DNA of 64,000 bases from Kordia sp. (GTDB lineage: Bacteria > Bacteroidota > Bacteroidia > Flavobacteriales > Flavobacteriaceae), in NCBI RefSeq assembly GCF_022447245.1, contig NZ_JAKVBC010000011.1, positions 62,001 through 126,000 on the forward strand, in the 5' to 3' direction. A program made the position numbers and the translations under genes. Of the stretch, positions 7,499 through 17,002 are shown in pieces. Within the stretch, counting starts at the first letter, position 1, and each line of letters opens with the position of its first letter. Under the pieces are notes generated by a model. It did not search any database. It saw nothing but the letters and a program-made list of their open reading frames with translations, and was not told the origin of the DNA.

Positions 7499-8983
7499 AT
7501 GCAGCATATAATCACAACCTTTTTTATTTATAGTTATTTTTTTTCTCTTTCGAATACTATTCCTAAAACAGATTTCACACCAACTTTTACAGAGTCTAAA
7601 GAGACTACTCATAACATTCCGAAGGATCAGGACTATGTTTTTGGATATTTAGAAGTGCTTGAGAATAGAGACAAACCTAATGGTAATAAAATAAAATTAC
7701 CTGTATATATATTTAAAAGTCGAAGTAAAAATCCAAAACCTGACCCGATTTTATATACTGTTGGCGGTCCTGGTTATACTTCTATGCGCGCATCAAAGTA
7801 TATGAAATACTACAAATACCTTGATGATAGAGATTTTATTTTATTTGAGCAAAGAGGAACACAATATGCTAAGCCAAGTTTAGATTGTCCTGAATGGGCA
7901 AAAGCCGTTTACCAATCCAATCTTCCGAATTTTGACGTAACCAAAACCGATAGCCTTTTTCAAAATGCGGTTACAACTTGTAAAGAAAAATTAGAAAAAA
8001 GCGGAATTGACTTAAATAGTTACACAACAAACCAAATTGCAGCTGATATCAACGACTTAATAAATGTATTAGGAATTGAAAAGTATAATTTACTTACGCT
8101 ATCTTACAGTACTAAAATCGGGCAGGTTTTAATGCGCGATTATCCTAATAAAATCAGAAGTGTAGTAATGGATTCTCCACTTCCACTAGAAGTTAATTAT
8201 GATGAAGAAAGTGTGAACAACCTTTTAGTGTCTTTAGACAAACTACTTGTCGATTGCGAAATCGATCCTGATTGTAATAATGCCTTTCCAAATATTAAAA
8301 GCCGCTTCCTCTCATATTTGGAAGAGAAAACAACCAATCCAATTAAAGTAAAAGTGGAAAACCCAGAAAATGGGAAATTAGAAACTTTTTATCTTAAAGG
8401 AAAAGACTTGATAAATGTATTCTCTTCAGCTTCTACGGGAAGTGTACCTAATATCCCTTTTGAAATACATAAAATACTCAATAATGATTTGTCATCAGTA
8501 AAAAAACAATTACAATATTTATTCCAAAAACCTGGAGATGGAATTGGGAAAGGGATGCGTCTATCGGTATGGTGTGCAGAAGAAAACCCATTTAATTCTC
8601 AAGAAAAAATCGCTACAGAAACAAATAAGTATAGAACAGTCAAGGGATTATCTCCAGCGGTTTTTGACAAAGAAATTTGTGAAATTTGGAGCGTTAAAAA
8701 GGTAACTGAAGTTGAGAATCAGGCTGTAAGAAGCGATATACCTGTTCTTTTAATAAGTGGAGAGTATGATGAATTAACACCTGTCAAATGGGCTGATTCA
8801 ATGACTAATAATCTGACAAATTCCTACCATCTGATTTTTAAAGGTTGGAAACACGGCCCAACTACTAATTGGAGTAATCCGTGTGCTATGCAAGCTGCTA
8901 ATGATTTCTTTAACAATCCAACCAAGAAACCTAATCCAAACTGTTTTGAGCAAATTAAAAGACCACAATTTAAAACGGAATAA
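7499..8983 (+). CDS. Exported alpha/beta hydrolase of the S33/TAP family
   Basis: A 494-residue protein with a hydrophobic N-terminus that looks like a signal sequence (about 1-20). The oxyanion motif GGPGYTS (89-95) and FEQRGTQYAKPSLDC match tripeptidyl/proline iminopeptidase-type hydrolases; the C-terminal part has the TAP-like end with GEYDELTP (acid residue) and GWKHGPT (His). The nucleophile elbow is unusual: residues 200-204 read TLSYS around Ser202, where the family normally has G-x-S-Y-G. Both small glycines are replaced, so activity may be altered. Role: likely cleavage of short peptides or of an amide/ester substrate in the periplasm. Confidence 0.8.
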   Translation: MQHIITTFFIYSYFFSLSNTIPKTDFTPTFTESKETTHNIPKDQDYVFGYLEVLENRDKPNGNKIKLPVYIFKSRSKNPKPDPILYTVGGPGYTSMRASKYMKYYKYLDDRDFILFEQRGTQYAKPSLDCPEWAKAVYQSNLPNFDVTKTDSLFQNAVTTCKEKLEKSGIDLNSYTTNQIAADINDLINVLGIEKYNLLTLSYSTKIGQVLMRDYPNKIRSVVMDSPLPLEVNYDEESVNNLLVSLDKLLVDCEIDPDCNNAFPNIKSRFLSYLEEKTTNPIKVKVENPENGKLETFYLKGKDLINVFSSASTGSVPNIPFEIHKILNNDLSSVKKQLQYLFQKPGDGIGKGMRLSVWCAEENPFNSQEKIATETNKYRTVKGLSPAVFDKEICEIWSVKKVTEVENQAVRSDIPVLLISGEYDELTPVKWADSMTNNLTNSYHLIFKGWKHGPTTNWSNPCAMQAANDFFNNPTKKPNPNCFEQIKRPQFKTE

Positions 8984-9028
8984 ATAACTGCTCACAATAA
9001 CGTTTATTAGCTATACCATAGAAAACAA

Positions 9029-9058
9029 AAAAATCCCACTCTACAAAGCAGGATTTTA
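9029..9058. terminator. Bidirectional hairpin between convergent genes
   Basis: AAAATCC (9030..9036) pairs with GGATTTT (9051..9057) across a loop of about 14 bases, with an A-run before it, so it could end the minus-strand glgC transcript or the plus-strand hydrolase transcript. Confidence 0.4.
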
Positions 9059-9077
9059 ATACTATTTTATAAATGAT

Positions 9078-9155
9078 GTCAAACTGAACTTGATTTAGAA
9101 TCTCATTAAAATGATTTTTACTTGTGATAAGAAACAGAATCAAGTTCAGAATGAC
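9078..9155. repeat. REP-like interspersed inverted repeat
   Basis: GTCAAACTGAACTTGATT (9078..9095) and its near-complement AATCAAGTTCAGAATGAC (9138..9155) bracket an AATCTCATTAAAATGATT centre. The arms match at 16 of 18 positions. This sequence type (CTGAACTTGATT...AATCTCAT) is a common intergenic repeat in flavobacterial genomes. A half-copy is visible at 44286..44310. Confidence 0.65.
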
Positions 9156-9176
9156 GTTTGTATCAACTTCTGGATT

Positions 9177-10445
9177 CTATTGAATAATAGTCCCTTTTGG
9201 AATCACCGCATCTTTTTTAATCACCACAATGCCATCTTTGATAAAATAGGTATCTGTTTCTTCATCGGCTAAATCAGGCCCACCGTGAATTTTGACATCA
9301 TCGCCTATGCGACAGTTTTTATCAATGATTGCATTTTTAATATAGCAACGCTCTCCTACACCTACAAGAATATCAATTTTCTTTTCTTCAATTTCTTCCA
9401 AGGATTCATAGGTATCGCTTCCCATCATATATGTGTTTACAATAACAGTATCGTTACCAATACGCGAACGAATTCCAATCACAGAACGTTCTATTTTGGA
9501 TGCCTGAATGATACAACCATCAGAAATAACGGTATTATTCAGCGTAGTTCCTGAGATTTTGGAAGTCGCCAAGATACGTGCGTTGGTATAGATACGCTGC
9601 TTTTGATCGTATAAGTTAAATTTCGGAATATCATCTGTCAAACCTAAATTTGCTTCAAAGAACGAATCAATATTTCCAATGTCTGTCCAATAACCTTCGT
9701 ATTGATAACTTACCGTTTTATGCTTGTCAATGCTTTGCGGAATAATTTCTTTTCCAAAATCGACTGTATCTGGATTGTCCATGAGTTTGATTAACAAGTC
9801 TCTGTTAAAAATATAAATTCCCATCGACGCCAAATACAAACGTTTTTCCTTCTTCATTTCCTTACTTACATCCGATTTCCATTCTGGCAATACATCTGCC
9901 GCTGGTTTTTCAATAAACGATGTAATCACGTTTTCTTCATTTGTTTTCATGATTCCAAACGAAGTAGCATCTTTTGCATTTACAGGATAGGTTGCAATGG
10001 AAATTTCTGCACCCGATTGTTCATGCTTTTTGATCATTTCATTAAAATCCATCTGATATAATTGATCTCCCGAAAGGATGAGCGCATATTCAAAATCATT
10101 TTTTAGAAAGTGATGCATGCTTTGTCGTACCGCGTCTGCTGTTCCCTGAAACCATTTGTCACTCGAAATCGTTTGTTCTGCTGCTAGGACATCCACAAAA
10201 GCTGAGCTAAAGAAACTAAAGTGGTAGGTATTAGATATGTGCTTATTCAAGGAAGCCGAATTGAACTGCGTCAATACATACATACGTTTGATATCCGAAT
10301 TGATACAATTGGAAATTGGAATATCAACCAATCTATATTTTCCAGCAATCGGAACTGCTGGTTTTGAACGTGCTTCTGTTAATGGATAGAGTCTTGAACC
10401 TTGTCCGCCTCCGAGAATGATACTTAGTACTTTATTGTTAATCAT
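9177..10445 (-). CDS. glgC: Glucose-1-phosphate adenylyltransferase
   Basis: A 422-residue enzyme that makes ADP-glucose from ATP and glucose-1-phosphate, the committed step of bacterial glycogen synthesis. The N-terminal nucleotidyltransferase signature IILGGGQGSRLYPLTEARSK and KPAVPIAGKYRLVDIPISNC are intact, as are ALILSGDQLYQMD and the sugar-binding FIEKP motif. The C-terminal 120 residues form a left-handed beta-helix (ISGTTLNNTVISDGCII, RSVIGIRSRIG). The length is normal for GlgC. It starts 8 bases after glgA ends, so the two form one transcript. Allosteric control cannot be judged from sequence. Confidence 0.97.
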   Translation of the reverse strand: MINNKVLSIILGGGQGSRLYPLTEARSKPAVPIAGKYRLVDIPISNCINSDIKRMYVLTQFNSASLNKHISNTYHFSFFSSAFVDVLAAEQTISSDKWFQGTADAVRQSMHHFLKNDFEYALILSGDQLYQMDFNEMIKKHEQSGAEISIATYPVNAKDATSFGIMKTNEENVITSFIEKPAADVLPEWKSDVSKEMKKEKRLYLASMGIYIFNRDLLIKLMDNPDTVDFGKEIIPQSIDKHKTVSYQYEGYWTDIGNIDSFFEANLGLTDDIPKFNLYDQKQRIYTNARILATSKISGTTLNNTVISDGCIIQASKIERSVIGIRSRIGNDTVIVNTYMMGSDTYESLEEIEEKKIDILVGVGERCYIKNAIIDKNCRIGDDVKIHGGPDLADEETDTYFIKDGIVVIKKDAVIPKGTIIQ

Positions 10446-10453
10446 GGTGGTAA

Positions 10454-11656
10454 TTATATGATAGATTTATATAGGTTTTCAGTTTGTTTTGCAATGGCTT
10501 TCCAGTCAAAAAAGTCTTCTACGCGTTTTCTGCCTGCGATTTCCATCTGTGCTCGTAATGCTTCGTCATTGACAACTTTGTTGATACCATCAGCTAAATC
10601 TTTGGCAAATCTTTCAGGATCTACAGGTTCAAAAGGTGCTGCATTTTGTTGCTCCACTTCTATTAAAATTCCTGTTTCGTTTGGAATCACAACTTCTTTG
10701 ATTCCACCAACTGCACTGGCTACAACGGCTGTTTTGCAAGCCATCGCTTCTATATTTATGATTCCGAAAGGTTCATAGATAGATGGACAACAGAAAACCG
10801 TTGCGTGTGAATACAATTCAATAATTTCTTCTTTCGGCAACATTTCTTCAATCCAAAATACATTGTTGCGTGTTTCTTTCACTGCTGCCACACTTTCTTG
10901 CATTTCTTTGGCAATTTCTTCGGTATCTGGCGCACCAGCACACAGCACAATTTGCGTATTTGTATCAATATGTTTGATGGCATTGACCAAATGAATGATT
11001 CCTTTTTGACGTGTAATACGTCCCACAAATAACACATACGGTTTTGAAGGATCAATATTGAATTTTTCTAGTGTTGCTGTCGTTTCCGTATATTGATACT
11101 GCTGTAGATTGATTCCGTTGTAAATCACCTTTATTTTGTGTTCATTTACATTGAAGTGCGTTTGCACATCTACTTTGGTTTCCTCTGAAACGGCAATAAT
11201 GGCATCTGCCATTTCGATGGCTGTCTTTTCAATCCAAGAAGACGCATCGTATCCGCGACCTAATTGTTCGCGTTTCCAAGGACGTAACGGTTCTAGTGAA
11301 TGTGTAGTAATTACTAAAGGCTTGCCGTAACATAGTTTTGCCATAATTCCTGCAAATTGTGCATACCATGTATGACAATGTACTACATCCGCATCAACTC
11401 CAGTTGCGTTCATCTGTAAATTTGTTTGCATAGTATTAAAGATGGTTTGCAACTTTTTTTCCGTAGATTCATAATGTTGATGATTTCCTAAAAATCCCGT
11501 AACATTCAAATTTTCTGCAGTGATTTTTTGATCGCCAAAACTTCGTACATCAACTTCCATTAATTGCTTTAGTTCATCTGCTAAATATTCAACATGAACT
11601 CCTGCTCCTCCGTACACATAAGGCGGAAATTCTTTCGTAAAAAAAAGTACTTTCAT
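10454..11656 (-). CDS. glgA: Glycogen synthase, GT4 type
   Basis: A 400-residue glycosyltransferase with GT-B fold. The N-terminus MKVLFFTKEFPPYVYGGAGV has the GGAG loop; the C-terminal domain contains PYVLFVGRITRQKGI, and the donor-site motif PSIYEPFGIINIEAMA (E-x7-E type of GT4). It resembles the short glycogen synthases found in Actinobacteria and Bacteroidota rather than the GT5 E. coli GlgA. With glgC directly downstream on the same strand it makes a two-gene glycogen operon; the branching enzyme and phosphorylase are not in the window. Whether the donor goes to glycogen or to maltose-1-phosphate (GlgM-type) is not resolved by sequence alone. Confidence 0.92.
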   Translation of the reverse strand: MKVLFFTKEFPPYVYGGAGVHVEYLADELKQLMEVDVRSFGDQKITAENLNVTGFLGNHQHYESTEKKLQTIFNTMQTNLQMNATGVDADVVHCHTWYAQFAGIMAKLCYGKPLVITTHSLEPLRPWKREQLGRGYDASSWIEKTAIEMADAIIAVSEETKVDVQTHFNVNEHKIKVIYNGINLQQYQYTETTATLEKFNIDPSKPYVLFVGRITRQKGIIHLVNAIKHIDTNTQIVLCAGAPDTEEIAKEMQESVAAVKETRNNVFWIEEMLPKEEIIELYSHATVFCCPSIYEPFGIINIEAMACKTAVVASAVGGIKEVVIPNETGILIEVEQQNAAPFEPVDPERFAKDLADGINKVVNDEALRAQMEIAGRKRVEDFFDWKAIAKQTENLYKSII

Positions 11657-11872
11657 AGTTAATTTTTAACTCTTTTTCTTGTTTATTTTTCGGTAACGAG
11701 TTTAAAGCTAATTAATTAATATGGAATAATTGCAAAAATTTTGCAACAGTTAACTTAATATTAAAACGAAAACATTTTCGTAATGATTTATTTTTTCTTA
11801 CGACAGAGTATTTATGTAAAAAACCGTATTTTTAAGGTATAAAATTGGCTTTGAAAATTTAAAAAATTATAG

Positions 11873-12361
11873 ATGAAAAAGATTTTTTTAGTAGCCCTCA
11901 TGGGCATGTTATTTAGTTGTAATACTTCAGCACAAAAACAGACAGCAGAAAATACCAAAAAGGAAACTTTTAAGGTAACAAAATCGGAAGATGAATGGCG
12001 CAAAATTTTAAGTCCAAAAGCATTTTATGTATTAAGAGAAGCTGGAACAGAACGTTCATTTACGAGTCCACTAAATAAAAATTACAAAAAAGGAACGTAT
12101 CATTGTGCTGGTTGCAATACGCCACTGTTTAAAAGTGAGTATAAATTTGACTCTGGAACAGGTTGGCCAAGTTTTGATCGTGAGATTAAAGGAAATGTAT
12201 CGTATAGCACAGATTATAATATTGGATATGCACGAACAGAAGAACATTGTGCCACTTGTGGTGGTCATTTAGGACATGTATTTAATGATGGACCAAGACA
12301 AACTACAGGGAAAAGACATTGTATCAATGGTGTTGCATTGAAGTTTGTACCTGAGAAATAG
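11873..12361 (+). CDS. msrB: Peptide-methionine (R)-S-oxide reductase, lipoprotein form
   Basis: A 162-residue protein with a lipobox (MLFSC, Cys16), so it is probably anchored in the cell envelope. It reduces methionine-R-sulfoxide in oxidised proteins. Zinc-binding pairs are Cys78/Cys81 (CAGC) and Cys126/Cys129 (CATC); the catalytic Cys150 lies in RHCINGVALKF; GTGWPSF is also conserved. No msrA domain is fused. The gene stands alone between the leftward glg operon and the broken glycosylase gene, with a 216-base upstream region. Confidence 0.96.
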   Translation: MKKIFLVALMGMLFSCNTSAQKQTAENTKKETFKVTKSEDEWRKILSPKAFYVLREAGTERSFTSPLNKNYKKGTYHCAGCNTPLFKSEYKFDSGTGWPSFDREIKGNVSYSTDYNIGYARTEEHCATCGGHLGHVFNDGPRQTTGKRHCINGVALKFVPEK

Positions 12362-12399
12362 CATTTCATGTATTTAGACTTGCTTAGATAATTAGATAG

Positions 12400-12975
12400 A
12401 TGGAAAATTTATTAGAAGAGATATTGGGTTGTACTATTTGTAAAGCACATTTGCTACTTGGTGTCAACCCAATTTTAGCTGCACACAAATCGTCAAAGAT
12501 TATCTTGATTGGGCAAGCACCTGGATGAAAAGTGCACCAAAACGGTATTCCATGGAATGATATGAGTGGAAAACGCTTGCGAAATTGGCTTGGTGTTACT
12601 GATGAAGCATTTTATAATGCTAAAAATATTGCCTTGAGTCCGATGGGATTTTGTTATCCAGGAAAAGGAAAGTCTGGCGATTTACCTCCGCGAAAGGAAT
12701 GTGCAGAAGCGTGGCATGAACAATTGATGTCTAAAATGCAAGAAGCTAAATTGGTCTTACTAGTTGGTCAATACGCACAGAAATATTACTTACAAGAAAA
12801 GGCAAAGAAGACACTTACCGAAACGGTTTCTAATTACGAAAGTTATTTACCAAAATACTTCCCGTTACCACATCCTCAACCGAGAAATCGTTTTTGGCTG
12901 AGCAAAAACCCTTGGTTTGAAGAAGAAGTACTTCCAAAATTGAAAGCGGAAGTTTCTAGATTGTTAGGCAGTTAG
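12400..12975 (+). pseudogene. Uracil-DNA glycosylase-family gene with in-frame TGA in the active-site motif
   Basis: The frame from ATG 12400 reads ENLLEEILGCTICKAHLLLG, then KIILIGQAPG, is stopped by TGA at 12526..12528, and continues in frame as KVHQNGIPWNDMSGKRLRNW to TAG at 12973..12975 (191 residues in all). GQAPG-x-KVH...GIPWND is the catalytic motif of small uracil-DNA glycosylase-like proteins, and PHPQPRN near the end is the second motif. The stop replaces one variable residue within motif 1. A restart at GTG 12532 or ATG 12562 would lack the catalytic loop. It is either a recently inactivated repair gene or a sequencing error. Confidence 0.8.
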
Positions 12976-13167
12976 GCTATACTTTAACTTCTCTCTTTGT
13001 ATGGTGAAAAATTACTTTGGAGTTCAATTTTTAAACGTCATTGCTTCCTCGAAAAGATGAAGTAATCTTTCTGTTCAAATAACAGGTATATTTTAAAACT
13101 ACCAAACTAACGTATCATTTTAGTCCTTGTAGTTACGTTTCATATTAGTTTTATTATCTTTACTTAC

Positions 13168-13638
13168 ATGGAAAAAAGGTATTTTGTTTTAAAAAAAGGG
13201 TATTTAAATATTAATGAAAAATTCTTCTATTTTAACGATCATGGGAATTGGCAAACTTGTGAAATTTTAGAGGAAACGGAAACCCCAAAATTGACTTTTT
13301 TTTATGCTTCAAATTATATTATCAATGTTATATATACCTGTCTTGTCCTAATTTTTGCTTTTCTGATTACAAAAAATGAGATAAGTTTTTCATTTATTCC
13401 GTTATTGGTATTAGCTGTAATTCATCTTTTAAATCGTAAGTATAAATTAAAACATTTTAAAATACCGCTACATAAAATTGAGTATATTATCCTTAGAAAT
13501 CAAGATTTGACTGTTAAATTTGCTAGCGTTAAAAATCATCCAATAAGCTATACTGTAACGCTTGATGATGAAAGAGAAGCAAAAGATATTCAACTTTTTT
13601 TAAAAGAACATATCCAACCTAAACTTAGCATCGCATGA
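13168..13638 (+). CDS. Two-helix membrane protein with a PH-like soluble end
   Basis: A 156-residue protein. Two adjacent membrane helices (about 49-67 and 72-89) sit between an N-terminal beta-rich part (LKKGYLNINEKFFYFNDHG) and a C-terminal strand-rich part (FKIPLHKIEYIILRNQDLTV). This arrangement resembles the small PH-like membrane proteins of Bacteroidota. Its function is unknown. The C-terminal half is similar in layout to the short gene at 46136..46342. The stop codon overlaps the start of the next gene by four bases (ATGA), so they are translationally coupled. Confidence 0.6.
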   Translation: MEKRYFVLKKGYLNINEKFFYFNDHGNWQTCEILEETETPKLTFFYASNYIINVIYTCLVLIFAFLITKNEISFSFIPLLVLAVIHLLNRKYKLKHFKIPLHKIEYIILRNQDLTVKFASVKNHPISYTVTLDDEREAKDIQLFLKEHIQPKLSIA

Positions 13639-14198
13639 GTTCAGTTTCCGAAAATTATTTAGACAGTACTAAAAAACAATTCGCTTATTATAAAAGTTTG
13701 GGCGATAAAACCTTTGCCCAATTAACTGACGAAGAAATTCATTGGCAACAAAACGCAGATAGCAATAGTGTTTCTATAATTGTTAAACATATTGTTGGGA
13801 ATATGCTGAGTCGTTGGACCAATTTCCTTACGGAAGATGGCGAGAAAACTTGGCGCCATCGCGATACCGAATTTGAAGACACATATACCACAAAGGTAGA
13901 AATGATTGCTGCTTGGGAAAAAGGTTGGCAATATTTATTTGATGCGATCAATCCATTACAAGCTGAAGATGTTTCTCGAATTATTTATATCCGAAATCAA
14001 GGACATACCGTTTTGGAAGCGATTACACGTCAATTGTGTCATTATCCGTATCATATTGGACAATTGGTCTATATTGGCAAATTGATTCGCTCTGACGAAT
14101 GGAAATCCTTGTCTATTCCAAAAGGACAATCTTCAACATATAACAAGGAAAAGTTTAGCAAAACAAAAAGTAAAAAGCATTTTACGGATGACTTGTAA
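13635..14198 (+). CDS. DinB-like protein of the DUF1572 type
   Basis: A 187-residue four-helix-bundle protein. Conserved features are an N-terminal YLDSTKKQFAYYKSLGDKTF, the His in SIIVKHIVGNMLSRWTNFLT, and CHYPYHIGQLVYIGKLI near the C-terminus; the three His residues are the expected metal ligands of the DinB/YfiT superfamily. These proteins are putative metal-dependent transferases or hydrolases that act on small thiols; the substrate is unknown. It overlaps the preceding membrane-protein gene by four bases. The C-terminal tail is Lys-rich and variable. Confidence 0.85.
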   Translation: MSSVSENYLDSTKKQFAYYKSLGDKTFAQLTDEEIHWQQNADSNSVSIIVKHIVGNMLSRWTNFLTEDGEKTWRHRDTEFEDTYTTKVEMIAAWEKGWQYLFDAINPLQAEDVSRIIYIRNQGHTVLEAITRQLCHYPYHIGQLVYIGKLIRSDEWKSLSIPKGQSSTYNKEKFSKTKSKKHFTDDL

Positions 14199-14202
14199 AG
14201 TT

Positions 14203-15174
14203 TTACCAATACGTAATTTCTCTTGTTTCTAATAAATATAGTTTGAAATCTTCTTCCAATTCAGGGTTTCTGTTGATGTAAGTTGTTTTTTTGATCCAGT
14301 TTCCTTGTGTGTCAAACTCATATTCATAATTGAATACTGTTTTTAATACTCCATTTTCGTAATTACTGACTTTTGTAATATTTTCGTTGGCATCATAATT
14401 TGTAGTTCTGTCTAAAAACACTTTCCCACTCAATGGAATAGAATAATATTTTGCTTCAGCTCGTTTTCCATTTTCATACGTAAATTCGTTTCTAAACTTT
14501 AAGCTTCCAATGTTTGCTTCATGTTTTATAAGATTTCCTGAATCATCATATACATTTGATTGTATATTTTTGATATTGTCTTTATCAGAAGTTTCTATGA
14601 TTTTAATGACACGATCTTGATCATCTAAGAAGTTTTCTGTAGTCTTGAAAATAACATTCGTTCCATGTATAATTTTACTTTCAACAATATTTTTTTCTGT
14701 ATCGTAAACCATATACACCTCATACTGTACTCTTTCATTTTGGAACGTTTTTTTATGTGTTAATTGGTTCTCATCATTGTACGTATTTAACTCTCGTATT
14801 TCGGTATTTTCGTTTTCTAAAAAATCTTTTGTTTCAAATTCAGCAACTAATCCTGCTTCGTTGTAACGATATACATTATGTGAATCTAGCTTACCAAAAT
14901 CATTAAAGAATTGCATTTTATTATAGTTTCCAGCTTCATTAAAAATATAGTATGCTGACGTTTTTAATTCTTGAAATTCCGTTTGCGAATCCCCTAATGG
15001 ATATGCTTGCTTTAATAAAAATTCTTTTACATTTCCTTGAAGGTTTTCAACTTGTAAATGATTTTGCTCATCTTTATCAGATGCTTTTTGAGAGACTGAT
15101 TTTTTGTTATGGCAGTTAGTAAAGATCAGTAAAAGACAGATAGTAAATACTATTTTTTTCATAGACATTTTCAA
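14203..15174 (-). CDS. YD-repeat-like lipoprotein
   Basis: A 323-residue lipoprotein (hydrophobic start, lipobox LIFTNC at about residue 21). The mature part repeats beta-hairpin units of the form YNEAGLVAEFETKD, NTYNDENQLTHKKT, YDDSGNLIKHEA and YDANENITKVSN, resembling YD/RHS or MORN-like repeats of short hairpins. The C-terminus reads YEFDTQGNWIKKTTYIN then REITYW. A frameshifted paralogue lies at 21044..22035 with the same ending. The role is unknown; by architecture it is a surface or periplasmic beta-structured protein. It converges with the DUF1572 gene with only four bases between the stops. Confidence 0.7.
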   Translation of the reverse strand: MKMSMKKIVFTICLLLIFTNCHNKKSVSQKASDKDEQNHLQVENLQGNVKEFLLKQAYPLGDSQTEFQELKTSAYYIFNEAGNYNKMQFFNDFGKLDSHNVYRYNEAGLVAEFETKDFLENENTEIRELNTYNDENQLTHKKTFQNERVQYEVYMVYDTEKNIVESKIIHGTNVIFKTTENFLDDQDRVIKIIETSDKDNIKNIQSNVYDDSGNLIKHEANIGSLKFRNEFTYENGKRAEAKYYSIPLSGKVFLDRTTNYDANENITKVSNYENGVLKTVFNYEYEFDTQGNWIKKTTYINRNPELEEDFKLYLLETREITYW

Positions 15175-15268
15175 ATTTAATAATAATCGGTTTTAATGTA
15201 AATATATATGAAATAGGTAGCATTTTTTATCATTTCGTTTCAAAAACAGCACAAAAGTTTACAAAAAG

Positions 15269-16915
15269 CTACTTTTTTCGCACAAAACGCACATTATGAA
15301 TACGTCCAGAAGTCACTAATATTTCGTGGATGTTTCCGTTGTTATCTTTTTCAAAGAACAAGTTGTACCCATCTACAAGCATTTCGTTTTCTGTAAGCAA
15401 TAATCCTTTCATTGTATCTTCTCCCATGATGATTTCATAGTTTTCCTTTTCGATATTTTTGATCGTAAACGAAACATTGGTTTCTGAGTTTTGAAAAGAA
15501 CCGTTTAATGCCGTAAAATCAAACGTACTTAAATCACTTTCTATTTTGGTCAACGTGAATGGTTTTACACTTGGATAATATGCTGTAATTTGCATGATCC
15601 CATCTTCGTTTCTGGTAAATTCTTGTTTGAAAGCTGCATCATTCCACTGATAAAAAATATTATCCGCTTCACGCAATAGTTTAATGTCATTTCTTCCAGA
15701 ACGTATCATGTATATATTACCTTCGCGTTGTTCGAACTTCATGATATATCCACTTTTGGCACGATAAATCCCTAAAATATCTTCATTGCTTACCTTCGCT
15801 CCTATTTTTGCAGGAACAATTGGAAAGGTTTCCTTTGTAGTGGTTTTGTCCAATAAAACATCTGCCATTTGCAAGGTTTGCATCATAGGATCTATTTTTC
15901 CGCTGTTAATCATTGTTACGATAGCAAAATCTCCTGAATTAAATCGTGCTGTAATCGCCTTCCATGCGCCTGTTGATCCGCCATGAAAACGATATTTTTC
16001 ATCTTTATGTTTGCCAAATTCTACACCGTAACCGTAGTTTTCAATATTGGTATTGGCAATTAATTCCTGACTTTTAGCTAAAATTTCCTTGGAAAACACC
16101 TTACTGTTTTTAGTTTGCAATAGCTTTTCCCATTGCAATTGATCTTCCAACGTAGAGAATAAATTTCCATCTCCGTGTATATTGCAAGTCCATTCATAAG
16201 TTTTCCATGTATTGAAGTTAAAATATGATTTTGCAATCGGCGCTGCAATGTTTTTATAATCATTTACAAAAGAGGTATTGGGCATGCCCAAATCTGCAAA
16301 CATTTGATTTGTATACTCCACAAATGTTTTTCCAGTAACTTTTTCTATAACCTGTGTCAATAAGATATAGTTTGAATTGCTGTATGAATGTTTTGTACCT
16401 ACTTTAAAATTGAAGTCTTTTTGCTTTGCTAACAGTTTCATGGCATCTGTGTTGCTAAATTGTTGTTTCCACCATGTATACCCTTGTAAACTCCATAAAT
16501 CATATACATCACGAATACCGCTAGAATGATTTAGTAAATGTTTTATTTTAATTGGTTCTTGAATGTTTTTATAGAGATTTGGAAGATACTTTCTGAAATC
16601 ATCTTCTAGACTTAACTTTCTGTTTTCTTCCAACATCAAAATGGCGAAAGCGGTAAATTGTTTTCCATTAGAAGCCATATTAAATCGTGACGATTTTCCA
16701 ATCTGAATACTATCTTTTAAGTTGGCATATCCTGCATAATTTGTATAGATAATTTTACCATTTCTTACAATTCCAGTAGCAACTCCTGGTGCAGATTTGG
16801 GCACATCTTGTGTGGTGATTTTGTCTAATTGCTGAAGTTGTGAATTGGTCAGTTCTTGTCCAATTGTGAGTATCCAAGATAAAAGAAAAGCGATAAGTAC
16901 CATGTCAGATTTCAT
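15269..16915 (-). CDS. Exported serine beta-lactamase-like hydrolase
   Basis: A 548-residue protein with a signal peptide (about 1-20, ending TIGQ). The N-terminal 350 residues are a beta-lactamase/penicillin-binding (S12) domain: S-x-x-K as Ser82-N-G-Lys85, Y-x-N as YSN in KHSYSNSNYILL, and HGGSTGAW in place of the K-T-G box. The C-terminal 200 residues are a lipocalin-like beta domain often attached to such hydrolases. It is likely an esterase or D-aminopeptidase acting on periplasmic material; beta-lactam resistance should not be assumed. An AraC regulator lies upstream on the same strand, 87 bases away, and may control it. Confidence 0.88.
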   Translation of the reverse strand: MKSDMVLIAFLLSWILTIGQELTNSQLQQLDKITTQDVPKSAPGVATGIVRNGKIIYTNYAGYANLKDSIQIGKSSRFNMASNGKQFTAFAILMLEENRKLSLEDDFRKYLPNLYKNIQEPIKIKHLLNHSSGIRDVYDLWSLQGYTWWKQQFSNTDAMKLLAKQKDFNFKVGTKHSYSNSNYILLTQVIEKVTGKTFVEYTNQMFADLGMPNTSFVNDYKNIAAPIAKSYFNFNTWKTYEWTCNIHGDGNLFSTLEDQLQWEKLLQTKNSKVFSKEILAKSQELIANTNIENYGYGVEFGKHKDEKYRFHGGSTGAWKAITARFNSGDFAIVTMINSGKIDPMMQTLQMADVLLDKTTTKETFPIVPAKIGAKVSNEDILGIYRAKSGYIMKFEQREGNIYMIRSGRNDIKLLREADNIFYQWNDAAFKQEFTRNEDGIMQITAYYPSVKPFTLTKIESDLSTFDFTALNGSFQNSETNVSFTIKNIEKENYEIIMGEDTMKGLLLTENEMLVDGYNLFFEKDNNGNIHEILVTSGRIHNVRFVRKK

Positions 16916-17002
16916 AAGAATATGTTTAATGTTTTTTGATGGTACAAATCTTGATTTATTACCAATGTAAAGCGCGCCAAATCGTGATTTGACACTTCTT
17001 TT

